A stretch of 64,000 nucleotides of DNA from Emydura subglobosa (taxonomy: Eukaryota; Chordata; Testudines; Chelidae), in NCBI GenBank assembly GCA_007922225.1, contig ML680053.1, positions 8,788,217 to 8,852,216 on the forward strand, written 5' to 3'. A program made the translations under genes and the position numbers. Numbering within the stretch: position 1 is the stretch's first letter; each line of letters begins with the position of its first letter. The notes under the pieces were generated by a model, which made no database searches, was not told the DNA's origin, and worked only from the letters and a program-made list of their open reading frames with translations. Positions 33,474 to 43,489 of the stretch are shown here, piece after piece.

Positions 33474-34779
33474 GTAAAAAATTATTATTTTTTAATTATA
33501 TAGCTGCCTCCCCTCACTCAACCTAACAAAATCTGGATGGGGTTCGGGGGGCAGTGTCTATATTTGTGGCTCTAAATATTTTCTTAGAACTGTTCATCAA
33601 CTAGGTATTTGAGCAAGTATTCTTCAGTAAGCTGGTAAAAATTCAATCTGGGTAGGTGGTGATTTATTTGTAGGGGGAAGCCAGGAAAATATCCCCATGT
33701 TTACAAGCATTTATTTGGCACCCATCACCATGGTATCTGGTCACTTTAAAAGACTTGGATTGAGACATTAAAGATCTTATTAAGAGACCAAACCCCATGA
33801 ACCCTACTGCCTGCAGCTTAATCAGTTTACTAGGAAGTCAGGAGTTAATCATTTGGAAAGACCTTGTCAAAGAGGTGCATCTCGCAGTTTCATTTCACTA
33901 ACAATTTATTGGTATGACAGCTGTAAAAGTGTTGCCAAAGTGTAAGAGAGAAACCCCTGAAGGATCTCTATCAGAGGTAGGAATTATCTGCCCACTGTGA
34001 GGTTAACACTGCATTTGAAGTTTGATCTCTTATGTCTCTTTGACATTAGTGACCATTCCTGGTCTGATGACAGGTTCCTAAAGAGCATAGCTTCCCTCAG
34101 GTTTAGACACACTTTTCTGCCTCACTTGGATGAAAAATCTTTTATGCCTGATAATTCCAGATCTCATTGGGAGCATATCTCTCTTGCATGCTCTTGTGTT
34201 TTGAAAACAGCTTTTCACTGAAGTTGCCAGGTTTGCATTTAGCAAGAAGTGCATTTCCGAGATGCAGCTTACTACTGAGAACTCAACCACCAGCCCTACA
34301 AGCTTCACCTGTTGGCCTTCAAGTGAAGTCTTTCCTGATTATAAAAATCTTAGAGTGGGATTTGACTTCAGTGAGAATTTTACTCATGACAGCAGAGTTG
34401 AAGGAAAAAAAACCTTAATAGCTTCCTCAGGAAGGGACTACATTCCCATCCCTGGCTGATCTTCATTATCCTTTGCTAACCCTGTAATGTATTTATAGCT
34501 TGTTCCCCAGCTTCAAGACCATCATGTAACCTCTCCCTCTCTCAAATTTCACACACAAGTTGTTGTATATAGACAAAGCAGGTTGCTTTGTCTTACATTC
34601 AGAATGGTTCGGGATGATGCTTGTTATCCCAATCTGACACCTGTCCATCAGGTAGGCTCCATCATTAGAGTAATGTGTGGTACCATCTTCTTACCAACTG
34701 ACATTCTCATGCTTCATTTCCATGTTTTCCAGTTCCTTTATCAGCAGTAGATGGTATGAATAGGGAGTGCCTGGATTCC

Positions 34780-35030
34780 TCAGGGTTTGTCTACACTTAC
34801 AGTGCTGTAGTGGCACTTATTACGCTGACGGGAGAACTTCTCCCATCTGCATAGGTACTCGGAGGTGGAAGCTATGTTGATGGGAGAAGCCCTCCCGTCA
34901 ACATAGCCCTGTCTACATCGGGGTTAGGTGAGTATAACTATGTCCTCAGAGGTATGCGTTTTCCACACCCCTGAGCAACATAGTTATACCAACATAAGTC
35001 TGTAATGTAGACCAGGGCTCAGTCTGCATA
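34780..35030. mobile_element. MITE with GGGTTTGTCTACAC ends, in a DDIAS intron
   Basis: The left end, GGGTTTGTCTACACTTAC, pairs imperfectly with the right end, TAATGTAGACCAGGGC. Inner arms GACGGGAGAACTTCTCCC and GATGGGAGAAGCCCTCCCGT recall the 19.2- and 20.0-kb elements. Confidence 0.6.
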
Positions 35031-35154
35031 TACATATGCTTCTGTACATCTTAGCTACTTGGTAGCAGAGGAATGTATCATGAATACTTTGTTTTACAAA
35101 AATCCACCCAGTGTAGTCTGACTTTATTTCTATATTGCAAACTTGGTGCTAGCT

Positions 35155-35455
35155 TTCATCTATAGCCATGTCTGCAGTAGAAGGTTGTACTGCTTTAACT
35201 ATATTATACCTAAAGTGGCACAACTCTCACCCCCCTTAGTGTGGACAAAGTTACATTGTTATAAAGGTGCTTAATACCAGTAGAGCTATTTCCATACCAG
35301 AAGGGGAATAAATTATTCTGGTATAAGTCACCTTTTATGCCAATATAACTGTGTCCACACTAGGGGTGGTACCAGACTACCAGTAAAAACACACCCTGAA
35401 CAGAAAAACTTATACTATTACAAAAATTGTGTATAGGTCAGGCCTTAAGCAAATT
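35155..35455. mobile_element. MITE remnant, CTGGTATAAG family
   Basis: It contains TACTGCTTTAACTATATTATA, TAGTGTGGACAAAGTTAC, TTCTGGTATAAGTCACC and GTGTCCACACTAGGGG, several of them mutually inverted. It lies only about 125 bases from the preceding MITE and resembles the one at 18045. Confidence 0.5.
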
Positions 35456-35746
35456 GTGTAGTTGTTTTACTCCCTTATTTCTCTACTTGATATTTTTTCC
35501 TGTTGTATGTGTATTTAGAAGAGAAGTAAGGACAATGTGGAAATGACAGATAGTTAAGTTGATTCTTTACAGATCACCGTTCTGTCACTGCTAACTTCCT
35601 GCTCTGATTTCATCTGTTCATTTCATGTGTAACTCAGCAACTTAACCCAATATCCCATCTTTAGTGTGAGTGCCCTAATTATTATAATTTAAATACTACT
35701 TTTTCTATCCATGCCAATACTTGACATTTAACTTTCTTCATTCAAG

Positions 35747-35864
35747 GTGTATTCAAGATTTTAACCAAGTCTCAGGAGAACTGGATAGAGATGCATCTCC
35801 AAGTGTGTTAATTGAAGCAGTTAAAACTTGTTTCATTGGGAGAAGATTTATATTTGGAGTGAAG
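35747..35864 (+). CDS. DDIAS: DDIAS coding exon 3
   Basis: Follows CATTCAAG at 35746. It completes an Arg codon, then encodes CIQDFNQVSG, ELDRDASPSVLIEAVKTCFI and GRRFIFGVK. The human counterpart reads ETCFVGQSFIFGV. The donor is AAG then GTAACT at 35865, phase 0. Confidence 0.92.
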
Positions 35865-36089
35865 GTAACTTTCCCCATTTGATCCATTAGTTTCCAGTTG
35901 AATCATGCAAATTTTACTAAACAGTTTTCAGTGGCTAATGTATCATCTACCCACATTGACAGTATTGAAGCATTATGTTTTCTGGGGACTGAAATATATC
36001 CAACAGAGAAGGCAATGGGGCTATGACTTAAGACAAAGAATCAGACCCGTGTTCCACTCAATTCTGCTAACTTCCCATGTAACCGAGTA

Positions 36090-36420
36090 AGACTCAGATC
36101 CACAAAGGTACTTAGGAGCCTAAACCCCAGACTTAAGCACCTACATCCCAATCTTGGATATCACTGCGATCCACAAATCCCCCCTCGGCTACCACCTAGT
36201 AGGTATCTAATATCACTTGGCACCTACGTTTTCAGTGTAAAAGTTCCCTTGATACCTAAGTTTCTGCTGCTCGGCAAATGCATTGTTGCCTCCTTCTAGG
36301 CATCTAGATGCTTATCTCCCACCTAAACCCCAGTGCAATCCACAAACTGGGAGAAGTTAGGTGAGGAGCCACCTATATCATCTGGGAGGTCTGATGCAGT
36401 AGGCATGCTCAGAGCAAGCG
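36090..36420. repeat. Probable old interspersed repeat, class not assigned
   Basis: Clustered phrases GATCCACAAAGG, TACTTAGGAGCCTAA, GCGATCCACAAATCC and GTGCAATCCACAAACTGGG recur every 60-120 bases, giving internal repetition. No ends or coding capacity were seen. Confidence 0.35.
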
Positions 36421-36459
36421 TACCAAATCAGGCTCTATTCAAAACTTGCCAGGGGTGCC

Positions 36460-36745
36460 CACATTTGTAACTTTTAGTCCACTGGCTAGACTCACCCAGG
36501 ATTTGGGAGACCCAGGTTCAATTCTCCCCCTCTGGTTAATGGGGAGAAAGGATTTGAACAGGGGTCTCCTACGTCTCTCAGGAGAGTGCTCCAATACTTT
36601 GCTAAGGAACATTCTGATGTCTTTGTCTTTCCTGAGGAAGCTAGTCCACTTTATATAAATAGTCATTGGAGCCAGGAGATTGGCCCTGAGATCTCCCACC
36701 GCCCAAGTGGGTGCCCTAACCACTGAACTATGGAGTAACTTCCTC
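36460..36745. repeat. Palindromic tRNA-like repeat
   Basis: The left arm (about 36480-36525) reads CACTGGCTAGACTCACCCAG, then GGGAGACCCAGGTTCAATTC, like a tRNA-derived B-box. The right arm (about 36550-36595) is its inverse: GGATTTGAACAGGGGTCTCC and CTCAGGAGAGTGCTCC. A third, inverse arm follows at about 36685-36728 (GAGATCTCCCACCGCC, GGTGCCCTAACCACTGAAC). This is not a functional tRNA: no cloverleaf can be drawn across the arms. Confidence 0.55.
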
Positions 36746-37369
36746 TGGCCAAATGACTTTGGTTTGTTTGTGTGAGGGGGGTTGTTTTGGTTTTTTAACA
36801 CTGGACATTGCCATACAAAAAGTACTATAACTGCTGCAGTTCAACACCTGCACTCACAGGCCCTTTATGCACTTGAGTGTTAATAGAGGTCTTCACAGAT
36901 CCAAAGACACCACTAGAAACTGATAGCTCAATAGAAACCTCCAAGGTGTGGGTTTTATTTTCATTTTAAACTGCTCTGCGTAATCTCATGTATTGTTAAC
37001 CTAGACAATCTATGAACTAAATCCTGAGAGACACTGGCTAGCTCCCCCTCCCATCGATGTGATGGGAGTTCTGTGTGACCTGTGTATTTCTAGTGCACCT
37101 GTCTCCCTGCTATCTGAATACTAGCTTTATGTGAGAGCAGCTAATCACTAAGGTTCCAGTTCTCCTGCTCTTATGTATATGAATACTCTTTATCCCCCTG
37201 AACAGTCCTATTAATGAGAATGAGGCTGCTCACATTGTAAGGATTACTCAGATGTTTAAGGACTGTCTGACTGGGTATATTTATGTAAACCATCTGTACA
37301 TACTCCCAGCTGAAAACCAGTATAAAACCCTGTAATGTTAAAACTAAGACTGAAACAAAAGGGGATTAC

Positions 37370-37655
37370 CCCAGCCTATAAGTATCTACATGGGGAACAA
37401 ATATTTAATAATGGACTCTTCAGTCAATCAGAAAGCACAGAGTCAGACGGGAAATAGGCATATATTTTTAACAACAAGAGTAATTAAGCATTGGAACAAC
37501 TTAGTCATGGTGGATTCTCAATCACATTTAAATCAAGATGTTTTTCTCAAAGATCTGCTCTAGGAATTATTTTGAGGAAGTTCTATGGCCTGCGCTATTC
37601 AGGGGGTCAGACTAGACGAGCACAGTGGTCCTTTCTGGCCTTGGAATTTGTGGAT
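37370..37655 (+). mobile_element. CR1 3' fragment, sense
   Basis: GGGGAACAAATATTTAATAA, GGACTCTTCAGTC, AGTAATTAAGCATTGG, GGGGGTCAGACTAGACGAGC, ACAGTGGTCCTTTCTGGCC. It shares this order with 950-1290, so both derive from the same CR1 subfamily. It lies in a DDIAS intron. Confidence 0.8.
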
Positions 37656-37957
37656 CATTCTGCAGTCTCTATCTTCCACCAATACATACATACATACATG
37701 ACTCTTTTCTAAACCATATTTTCTCCCTCTCCTATTGTGGTGTTAAACACCACAAGCAGAACTGCAGTGTCTGTAGGTTTCCTGATGTGTCAAAGTACTT
37801 GCATTTTTTTTGAATGAACTTGTAGGTAGCTATAATTTGGGCAATTGCTCAGCTGTGTCATTGCATTTCTTCTAGACTATGTGTTTTTAATCACTCCATG
37901 AGCTACATAATTTAGGCCTTTCTTTTTCCAATAATGCCCCTAAATTTGCACCTGCAG

Positions 37958-38062
37958 TTTCCATTCAGTGAGTTATATACAGGGAATACAAACAGATTAG
38001 GCCCCTCTGAAAAGATGGCTATACAGCTCCAGCAGTATCTAGACCTAACCGAGGAGGTCCAG
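37958..38062 (+). CDS. DDIAS: DDIAS coding exon 4
   Basis: Follows CACCTGCAG at 37957, phase 0. It encodes 35 residues: FPFSELYTGNTNRLGPSEK, then MAIQLQQYLDLTEEVQ. The donor is CAG then GTAATA at 38063, phase 0. The sequence is less conserved than its neighbours, but both splice sites are strong and frame is kept on both sides. Confidence 0.85.
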
Positions 38063-38560
38063 GTAATATTCCTTTCCCTTCATTCCCCCTGGGTATCAGG
38101 ATGCCCTGCTTTGAACTTCGCTCAGTACCTCATAGTTCAAAGGAAGGTATCTGCTGTCTGTTGGGTACCTAGTCAGTTATGTAGTACATCATCCCTCCTC
38201 ACAAGGTGACCTTCTCCAGTGAAGTAGTTTTTCTTCTGCCCAGGTGTTGTCCTTTCACCTCAGAATTCTTACTGAGTTTTTCCCAGTTGCGCTGAAAATT
38301 CTTTGTATCATTACCACGAAGACCCTTCGGCTGGGATGCCCTTCATAGCCTTCAGTAGCACTCATTTGCTAGGGTGTGTTGGTGGGAAATAGCAGGTTTT
38401 CCTCTCTCCCCCCACAGACCCTGATGAAAAGAGAGGGACTTTTTAAAATGAACTGTGAATTGGAACTTGGTTGGACCTTTCTTGCTCTCAGTCCCCATAA
38501 AATCTTGCTCTGTATCCAGACAAATCATTACACTAATAAGCGTAATGGATTCTTTTGCAG

Positions 38561-41128
38561 AGTTCTGAAAACCATGATGGAGGACACTCTGTTTCTGACA
38601 ACATTTTGCAAAACTGCTCCAGAATTAATAGACTGACAAGAGATCTTATAGCCTGCCAGATCTTCCTACCAAACACTGCTGTTGCCGGCTTTACCGTTAT
38701 CAGCTTCTTCCATCGGTTCCTACAGTCTGCTAATTTCAGGAGCAGTCACAGCAGCTCACAGCAACCTGATAGTCCTTTAATTGCAATAGATCAGCCTAGC
38801 AGTGAGTTCAGCAGCTTGTGTAGCACTGGCAGCAACTCATATTTTGTTCAGTCAAGTGGCAGAGAGAGTTTTTCAGGACCCTGGCAGCAGTCCTTTGGCC
38901 TGACTTCTTCATCTGTTGATTGGGTAACCCCAGAAGATTGTTCAGCTTTAGTTCTGGGCAAGGTTGCTGGTGAACAGTGTAAACTACAGGAGAGGTCTTT
39001 CTTTGCAGAACCATGCAGCCTAAGCCCCAGCAACCAAACCATTCAAGATTTGCATCTCTGTAACTCTATGAATGAGAGAAATGAACAGGAAGATAATGAA
39101 TTCAGTTCACTACCTAGTCAGTCAGACACAATCACTGCAACTGAAAAACTAGAGAGCTTCTCTTCTTTAAAGAGAGAATGGTCACCTGACAGGAACAGCT
39201 CCAGGTTGTTACAAAGCACACTGGATTTGGGGCTAAAATACTCTTGCCCAGAGATTACCAGCAGATGTAATTACTTTCCAGAAAAATCTTGGAACTCCTT
39301 GGTTTGCCAGAGAAAAAATTATTCATTTTGCTCCTCAGCTGTGTCTCCTAATCATGGAAATGCAGCTGGAACTTCTCAGGATGATCCTATGATTTGGGAT
39401 GAGCTTCCGTTCTCTGAAAGTCTAAATGAATTCATAGCCAGAATTGAAAACAAGAGCACCATATCTCCAGTAGGTCACAATGCTCATAAACATGAAACAA
39501 GTGAGTTGGATGAAAATCATAGCAAAAAATCTTGTAGGCAAGGCATTGCGGTTGTTGATATGCAGGCAGTGTGTACAACAGGGAGGTTCCCACAACTAGC
39601 AGAGAATGTGAATACTTGCAAAGAGCATATTCTCTCCTTCCGTCAATCAAACCTCACTCCTGTAAGTGGCCAAGTATCACAGTGTGAGTCTTTGTACAGA
39701 GTTTTACCTACAAGTACTACGGGAGGCAGAGAGTCTGACTTTATACCTAGCCCACCTCTGCCAGTGCTATCGCAGTCCTCAGCAGTCAGAGCAAAAGCTG
39801 CTCTTTCAGAGGGCAGTTTTCTACAATCTGAGGAAGCAAATGTTATTTCAAACAATGCCCATTCTTTCACCAACCTAAAATGTACTATTAAACACGCAGA
39901 AAGCCTGTATTTACAAAGGAGAGAGAAACCCACCCACTTACATTCTCTATATGATGGCTGTGTAGCTGATTGGGAAAATAAAGAAAATTGTAGTTACTCA
40001 CCAAACCCAAGAACAGATCTTACAAGCTCTCAGGAACTGGGCTGTGATTCAACAGCTCCCTTCCAAGCTAAAAATATGTGTAAGAGAGAATTAAAACCAT
40101 TAACTGAAGTGCAAGAAATTACTGTTAGAGCTATAAACCAGAATGACTTGCTACAGAACTACTCCAACCACCACAGAGGCAGCTACAATGCTTCTGCTGA
40201 CCTCTTTGATGCTAGTGCCAGAGAGAGAAAAACCATGGTGGAATTTTCAAATAAGTCTTACAACTCTTCAGCGCAGGAAGATGTTTTGACTGAAAAGTAC
40301 ACAGCATCTGAATTAGTGCTTAGTCCATTAGATGCTGGCTGCAGCTATTCAGACTGCAGACTCTTACCTAGTTTACCACCATCTTTTGGTAAAGACAGTA
40401 CACCTATAACTTATTCACTTTATGATTCAGAACTTGATCTGGTAGATACCCAGGACTTTGTTCCTTATTCACAGTCAACTCCTGTTGCAAGAACTCTTCA
40501 AAAATTCAGAGCCCAGAGGAGGAGAGAATCTATTCTCCCTAAATTGACATCTAAAAGTCCTACCAAAATCCATTGCAAATGTAAAGAGTCTAGGCCTTCC
40601 TTTAAAAATACTTTATTAAGACAACTTACCAGCAAGTTCCCAAAACACAAAAGATCAAGTAACACAAGAACCACAACCATCAATAAGACTGTTTCACAGC
40701 AGTCATTTATCAACAGCGAGTTGCCCGAGAATGATTCTGAAGAATGGATCCCTCCATCAGCAACAAAATTGTTACAGCCAGTCACATTTTCTAATTTAAA
40801 AACAGTTGGATTGCAAACCAGGAGTTCAGCTATCTGCAAATCCATTGACAAAAAACCTATTTTTGAAAACAAAGCCAACAGTGGAAAGCCAAGAACTGAT
40901 ACATGTTTAAGAAGCAGAAAATTAAATCCTATGAATAGAGCTGGGATTCCAACAACTGCTCTATCTGCAAATGCCACTAAGACCTTGCTTCTAAAAGATG
41001 CAGCCCGTGGAATTTGTGACTGCCCAGAAGCCAAGAATAGCCATTCCCGTGTAACTTATTTAATGGGTGGATTGGATGAGGCAGCTTGTTGGTCTCCTGA
41101 ACTGTTTACAGAAAAATACTATTTCTAA
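38561..41128 (+). CDS. DDIAS: DDIAS last coding exon
   Basis: Follows TTCTTTTGCAG at 38560, phase 0, and stays open for 855 codons to TAA. The first part, DLIACQIFLPNTAVAGFTVI and FFHRFLQ, closes the OB-fold-like domain (human VACQIVLPDPGIAGFTVI). The rest is Ser-, Asn- and Gln-rich and probably disordered. Conserved islands are IWDELPFSES (near 39400), SYNASADLFD (near 40180), TQDFVPYSQSTP (near 40450), SEEWIPP (near 40740) and WSPELF just before the stop. The frame itself opens a few bases upstream in the intron; the true exon starts at the acceptor. Confidence 0.95.
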   Translation, partial: SSENHDGGHSVSDNILQNCSRINRLTRDLIACQIFLPNTAVAGFTVISFFHRFLQSANFRSSHSSSQQPDSPLIAIDQPSSEFSSLCSTGSNSYFVQSSGRESFSGPWQQSFGLTSSSVDWVTPEDCSALVLGKVAGEQCKLQERSFFAEPCSLSPSNQTIQDLHLCNSMNERNEQEDNEFSSLPSQSDTITATEKLESFSSLKREWSPDRNSSRLLQSTLDLGLKYSCPEITSRCNYFPEKSWNSLVCQRKNYSFCSSAVSPNHGNAAGTSQDDPMIWDELPFSESLNEFIARIENKSTISPVGHNAHKHETSELDENHSKKSCRQGIAVVDMQAVCTTGRFPQLAENVNTCKEHILSFRQSNLTPVSGQVSQCESLYRVLPTSTTGGRESDFIPSPPLPVLSQSSAVRAKAALSEGSFLQSEEANVISNNAHSFTNLKCTIKHAESLYLQRREKPTHLHSLYDGCVADWENKENCSYSPNPRTDLTSSQELGCDSTAPFQAKNMCKRELKPLTEVQEITVRAINQNDLLQNYSNHHRGSYNASADLFDASARERKTMVEFSNKSYNSSAQEDVLTEKYTASELVLSPLDAGCSYSDCRLLPSLPPSFGKDSTPITYSLYDSELDLVDTQDFVPYSQSTPVARTLQKFRAQRRRESILPKLTSKSPTKIHCKCKESRPSFKNTLLRQLTSKFPKHKRSSNTRTTTINKTVSQQSFINSELPENDSEEWIPPSATKLLQPVTFSNLKTVGLQTRSSAICKSIDKKPIFENKANSGKPRTDTCLRSRKLNPMNRAGIPTTALSANATKTLLLKDAARGICDCPEAKNSHSRVTYLMGGLDEAACWSPELFTEKYYF

Positions 41129-41425
41129 GCAGAGTCTTTTTTCCAAAAGCCACAGTCTAGAAACGTGACCCTACCTCATTCGTCACTTGTTTAATCTTTG
41201 GAGGGGTGCCAGGATTACCAGAGAAGGAAAAGGGCTGTTTTAAAAATTTTAATTATTCATATGTCTCTCAGTATCTGTCTCGTTTTTTAAGATGAATTAT
41301 GCCCAGTTTGAAAGCCTTTGTCCTGCACAGTGGTTGGGGAACATAGAACCTTGCTGTCACTTTATTTTATTGTGGATGAAATGACTAAGTTTTAAAATGT
41401 GAAATAAAAGATTAACATTAATAGA
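41129..41425 (+). terminator. DDIAS: DDIAS 3' UTR with AATAAA signal
   Basis: About 300 bases of 3' UTR after the stop. AATAAA stands at 41403-41408, preceded by AAAATGTG, so cleavage is expected near 41420-41430. No earlier canonical signal was seen. Confidence 0.75.
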
Positions 41426-41429
41426 CAGG

Positions 41430-42330
41430 CTACGCAACCTTACTTTTCAAGCCTTGTCTAGCCAATAACTTTACCTTGCTCCGAGAGAGAGCCCTAGGAA
41501 CACACTATCCTCCTGCCTTGTTCAGAACACAGATCCTGGATTCTGCTTCCAGTGAAATTCTTTTGTGGCAGGCTGACTTTGCTATTTTTGGACGTATTAG
41601 GAAATACATCATAGGAGGGAATACATTCCATTCTAAAACATCAGGTACTGTGACTGGAACTAGGCATCAGATGACCTGGATTCAGTTCCCTCTCAGCTAT
41701 CCATTTAGCTTGGTCTTTGAGGGAGGTCATTATGATATTGCTAATGCACATGTCTTGGCACCAGGAACTATATCCAGTCCCCTAGTCAGGGGAATCAAGA
41801 GGGGACTTTTCATTATTTCAGGGGGTAGTGGAGTGGGGTCCAAGTCATTCACCTTTGGGCTTTAGGTTTTTCAATCTATAAAAGAGAAGTCAGCCATTGA
41901 GAGCTATTGGAAAGCAGTTTGGAAATGCAGCACTATTCTTGTTCCCAATCTGTCTGAACAGCAGCTTTCCTTTATTTTCAGCATGGACATTTCATCTGTC
42001 CTATGGAGTTCTGAAATTCTATCCCCCCATTTCTCTGCCCTCCCTCATGGCCCCCACATAGTAGCCACTCATCTTCTACCCGTGGACTTTGAAGCCCATC
42101 ACTGTTTCTCTCTAATTGGCAAGAGGCGTCACTCAGCATGAGGCACGTGCTCCCTCTTAGGAGCTGAGCATACTGGTACTGCGGCTGAAAAAGAAAAGCC
42201 ATGAGTGGATACATAGCAAGGCTCCCCAATACCCGCAAGCAAATCTACTTTAAAAGAAGCTTTTCAGTAGTGCTCATTGGTGTACAAGGTCAGCACTTCA
42301 CAGCCTTTCATAATCTGATCTTCAATATGC
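41430..42330. other. Intergenic stretch between DDIAS and RAB30
   Basis: A 129-codon plus frame (41476-41865) contains a MIR-like phrase (CATCAGATGACCTGGATTCA) and is probably not a gene. No other structure was seen. Confidence 0.4.
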
Positions 42331-42334
42331 TGAG

Positions 42335-42490
42335 AGGTGGAGCAGAGTTATTCTCCAGCTGTACAGCGGGGATAGAGAGGCACAAAGAGGTTCAGTGACT
42401 TGCCTGAAGTCAGAGGAAGTCTCTGGTAGAGACAGACATAGAACTCAGATTTCCTCAGTCCCAGAGCAGAATCTTAACCATACACAAACC
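42335..42490 (-). repeat. MIR SINE, antisense
   Basis: The antisense MIR order is visible: TACAGCGGGGATAGAGAGGC, AGGTTCAGTGACTTGCCTGA, then AGGAAGTCTCTGG and GAATCTTAACCATAC. Confidence 0.7.
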
Positions 42491-42854
42491 ATCTTTCCTC
42501 TCTACCTTCCACTGCTCACCATGGTGCTCTGACACCAACCAAGAGTTCTGCCCCACTTCTGGGGATCCCACAGTACTAGGTGCTGAAGGGAAAACAGCTG
42601 GGCCATATGGAGGGACCTGTAGGGATGTGCTGCAAACCCTATTCCATCTGTGGATCCTAGACCGAAGTACAAGAGGAAGAAAACACATCAGTTCAACTAC
42701 AACATAAAGCACAAAATAGAATTAAGGAAAAGCTGTTGAGTAAGTGAACAGAAAAAAAAATTAAACTCTTTACCTCGTTGAGCAGCACCACCTAAAACGT
42801 GATCTCATAATGGCCACCAGCCCGAGTCCAACCGGCTACAGTTTGAGTAGGCGG

Positions 42855-43483
42855 CTAGTGATCGTCCACACTGCATGAGTGTAATCCCTGCCTCTCATGC
42901 TCTGTGTGTGGGACAGAACTATTCACAACAGCCAGTGCGTGGAAGATACTGATACCGTGAGCAGGTGCATAGATATAAAAGCCATGGATGGTCTGCCACT
43001 GCAGCAGAGAGCAGTGGCTTTCCTTCTGGCACAGCGACACCAGCCCAGAGGCCTTGCAGCACGCGGGAGACTGAGAAGGACATGCTGCAGTTGGAGCACC
43101 AGAAGCAAGCAGGCTAGCGCGGATGCTTTGCACTCGTGCAGTCCCGCCAGTGCAGTTCCCAACTGCGGATGAGGGGCTGTGATGCTCAATCTTGGCTGCC
43201 TGCACTTGTCGCCTCATAAGTTGTTTGATATATTTGACTAATTCCTGTTTGCCAGCTGGCATCTTCTACACATCATCAGCCACTCGGAGCAGTTGGGTGT
43301 GACCAACTGGAAATACATATTAGCATGGCTATTGTGTGTGATAGAGCCAGATTCGCTGTAAGGCAAGGGGACACAGAAATACAGTTCAGCTTCAGAGACC
43401 CCTCCGTGCCAGTTGAGGTAGTGTTTGTACATGAGGTTTGTTATGGGAAAACATCTACATGAGGGTACAACTTCAGTGTTCAT
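42855..43483 (-). other. Unassigned frames, possibly a decayed transposon or pseudogene
   Basis: Two overlapping minus frames are open: 43238-43483 (81 codons, with HYLNWHGGVSEAELYFC) and 42855-43262 (135 codons, beginning MPAGKQELVKYIKQLMRRQV). They overlap by 25 bases in different frames, as a single frameshifted coding region might. The composition is more GC-rich than its surroundings. I do not recognise a family, and plus-strand frames are open as well, so coding status is doubtful. Confidence 0.25.
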
Positions 43484-43489
43484 TCAGAA

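Larger units (their letters stand above)
30855..41425 (+). other. DDIAS: DDIAS gene, coding part: five exons, predicted 1021 residues
   Basis: DDIAS (noxin, C11orf82 in human) is an anti-apoptotic, DNA-damage-responsive protein linked to DNA polymerase alpha-primase. Exon joins keep frame exactly: 113, 162, 118, 105 and 2568 coding bases. The N-terminus has a four-cysteine zinc ribbon (C25, C28, C41, C44) within an RPA70-C-like OB fold. The long last exon is mostly disordered and Ser-rich, with islands that match remembered human DDIAS: IWDELPFSES, SYNASADLFD, TQDFVPYSQSTP, SEEWIPP and C-terminal WSPELF (residues 1010-1015). Human DDIAS is 998 residues, so length agrees. No stops or frameshifts were found, so the gene looks intact. 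Its 5' UTR probably starts in the CpG island shared with PRCP. Confidence 0.93.

Noticed and set aside
36460..36745. Possible tRNA gene
   Set aside because: Only B-box-like phrases are present. Arms are inverted and no cloverleaf or terminator follows.
38376..38636. Plus frame of 86 codons overlapping the start of the DDIAS last exon
   Set aside because: It reads the exon in another frame and crosses the acceptor. The 38561 acceptor with phase 0 joins correctly to exon 4.
40498..41034. A 178-codon minus frame opposite the end of DDIAS
   Set aside because: It is the shadow of the DDIAS last exon, which has the conserved motifs and splice context.
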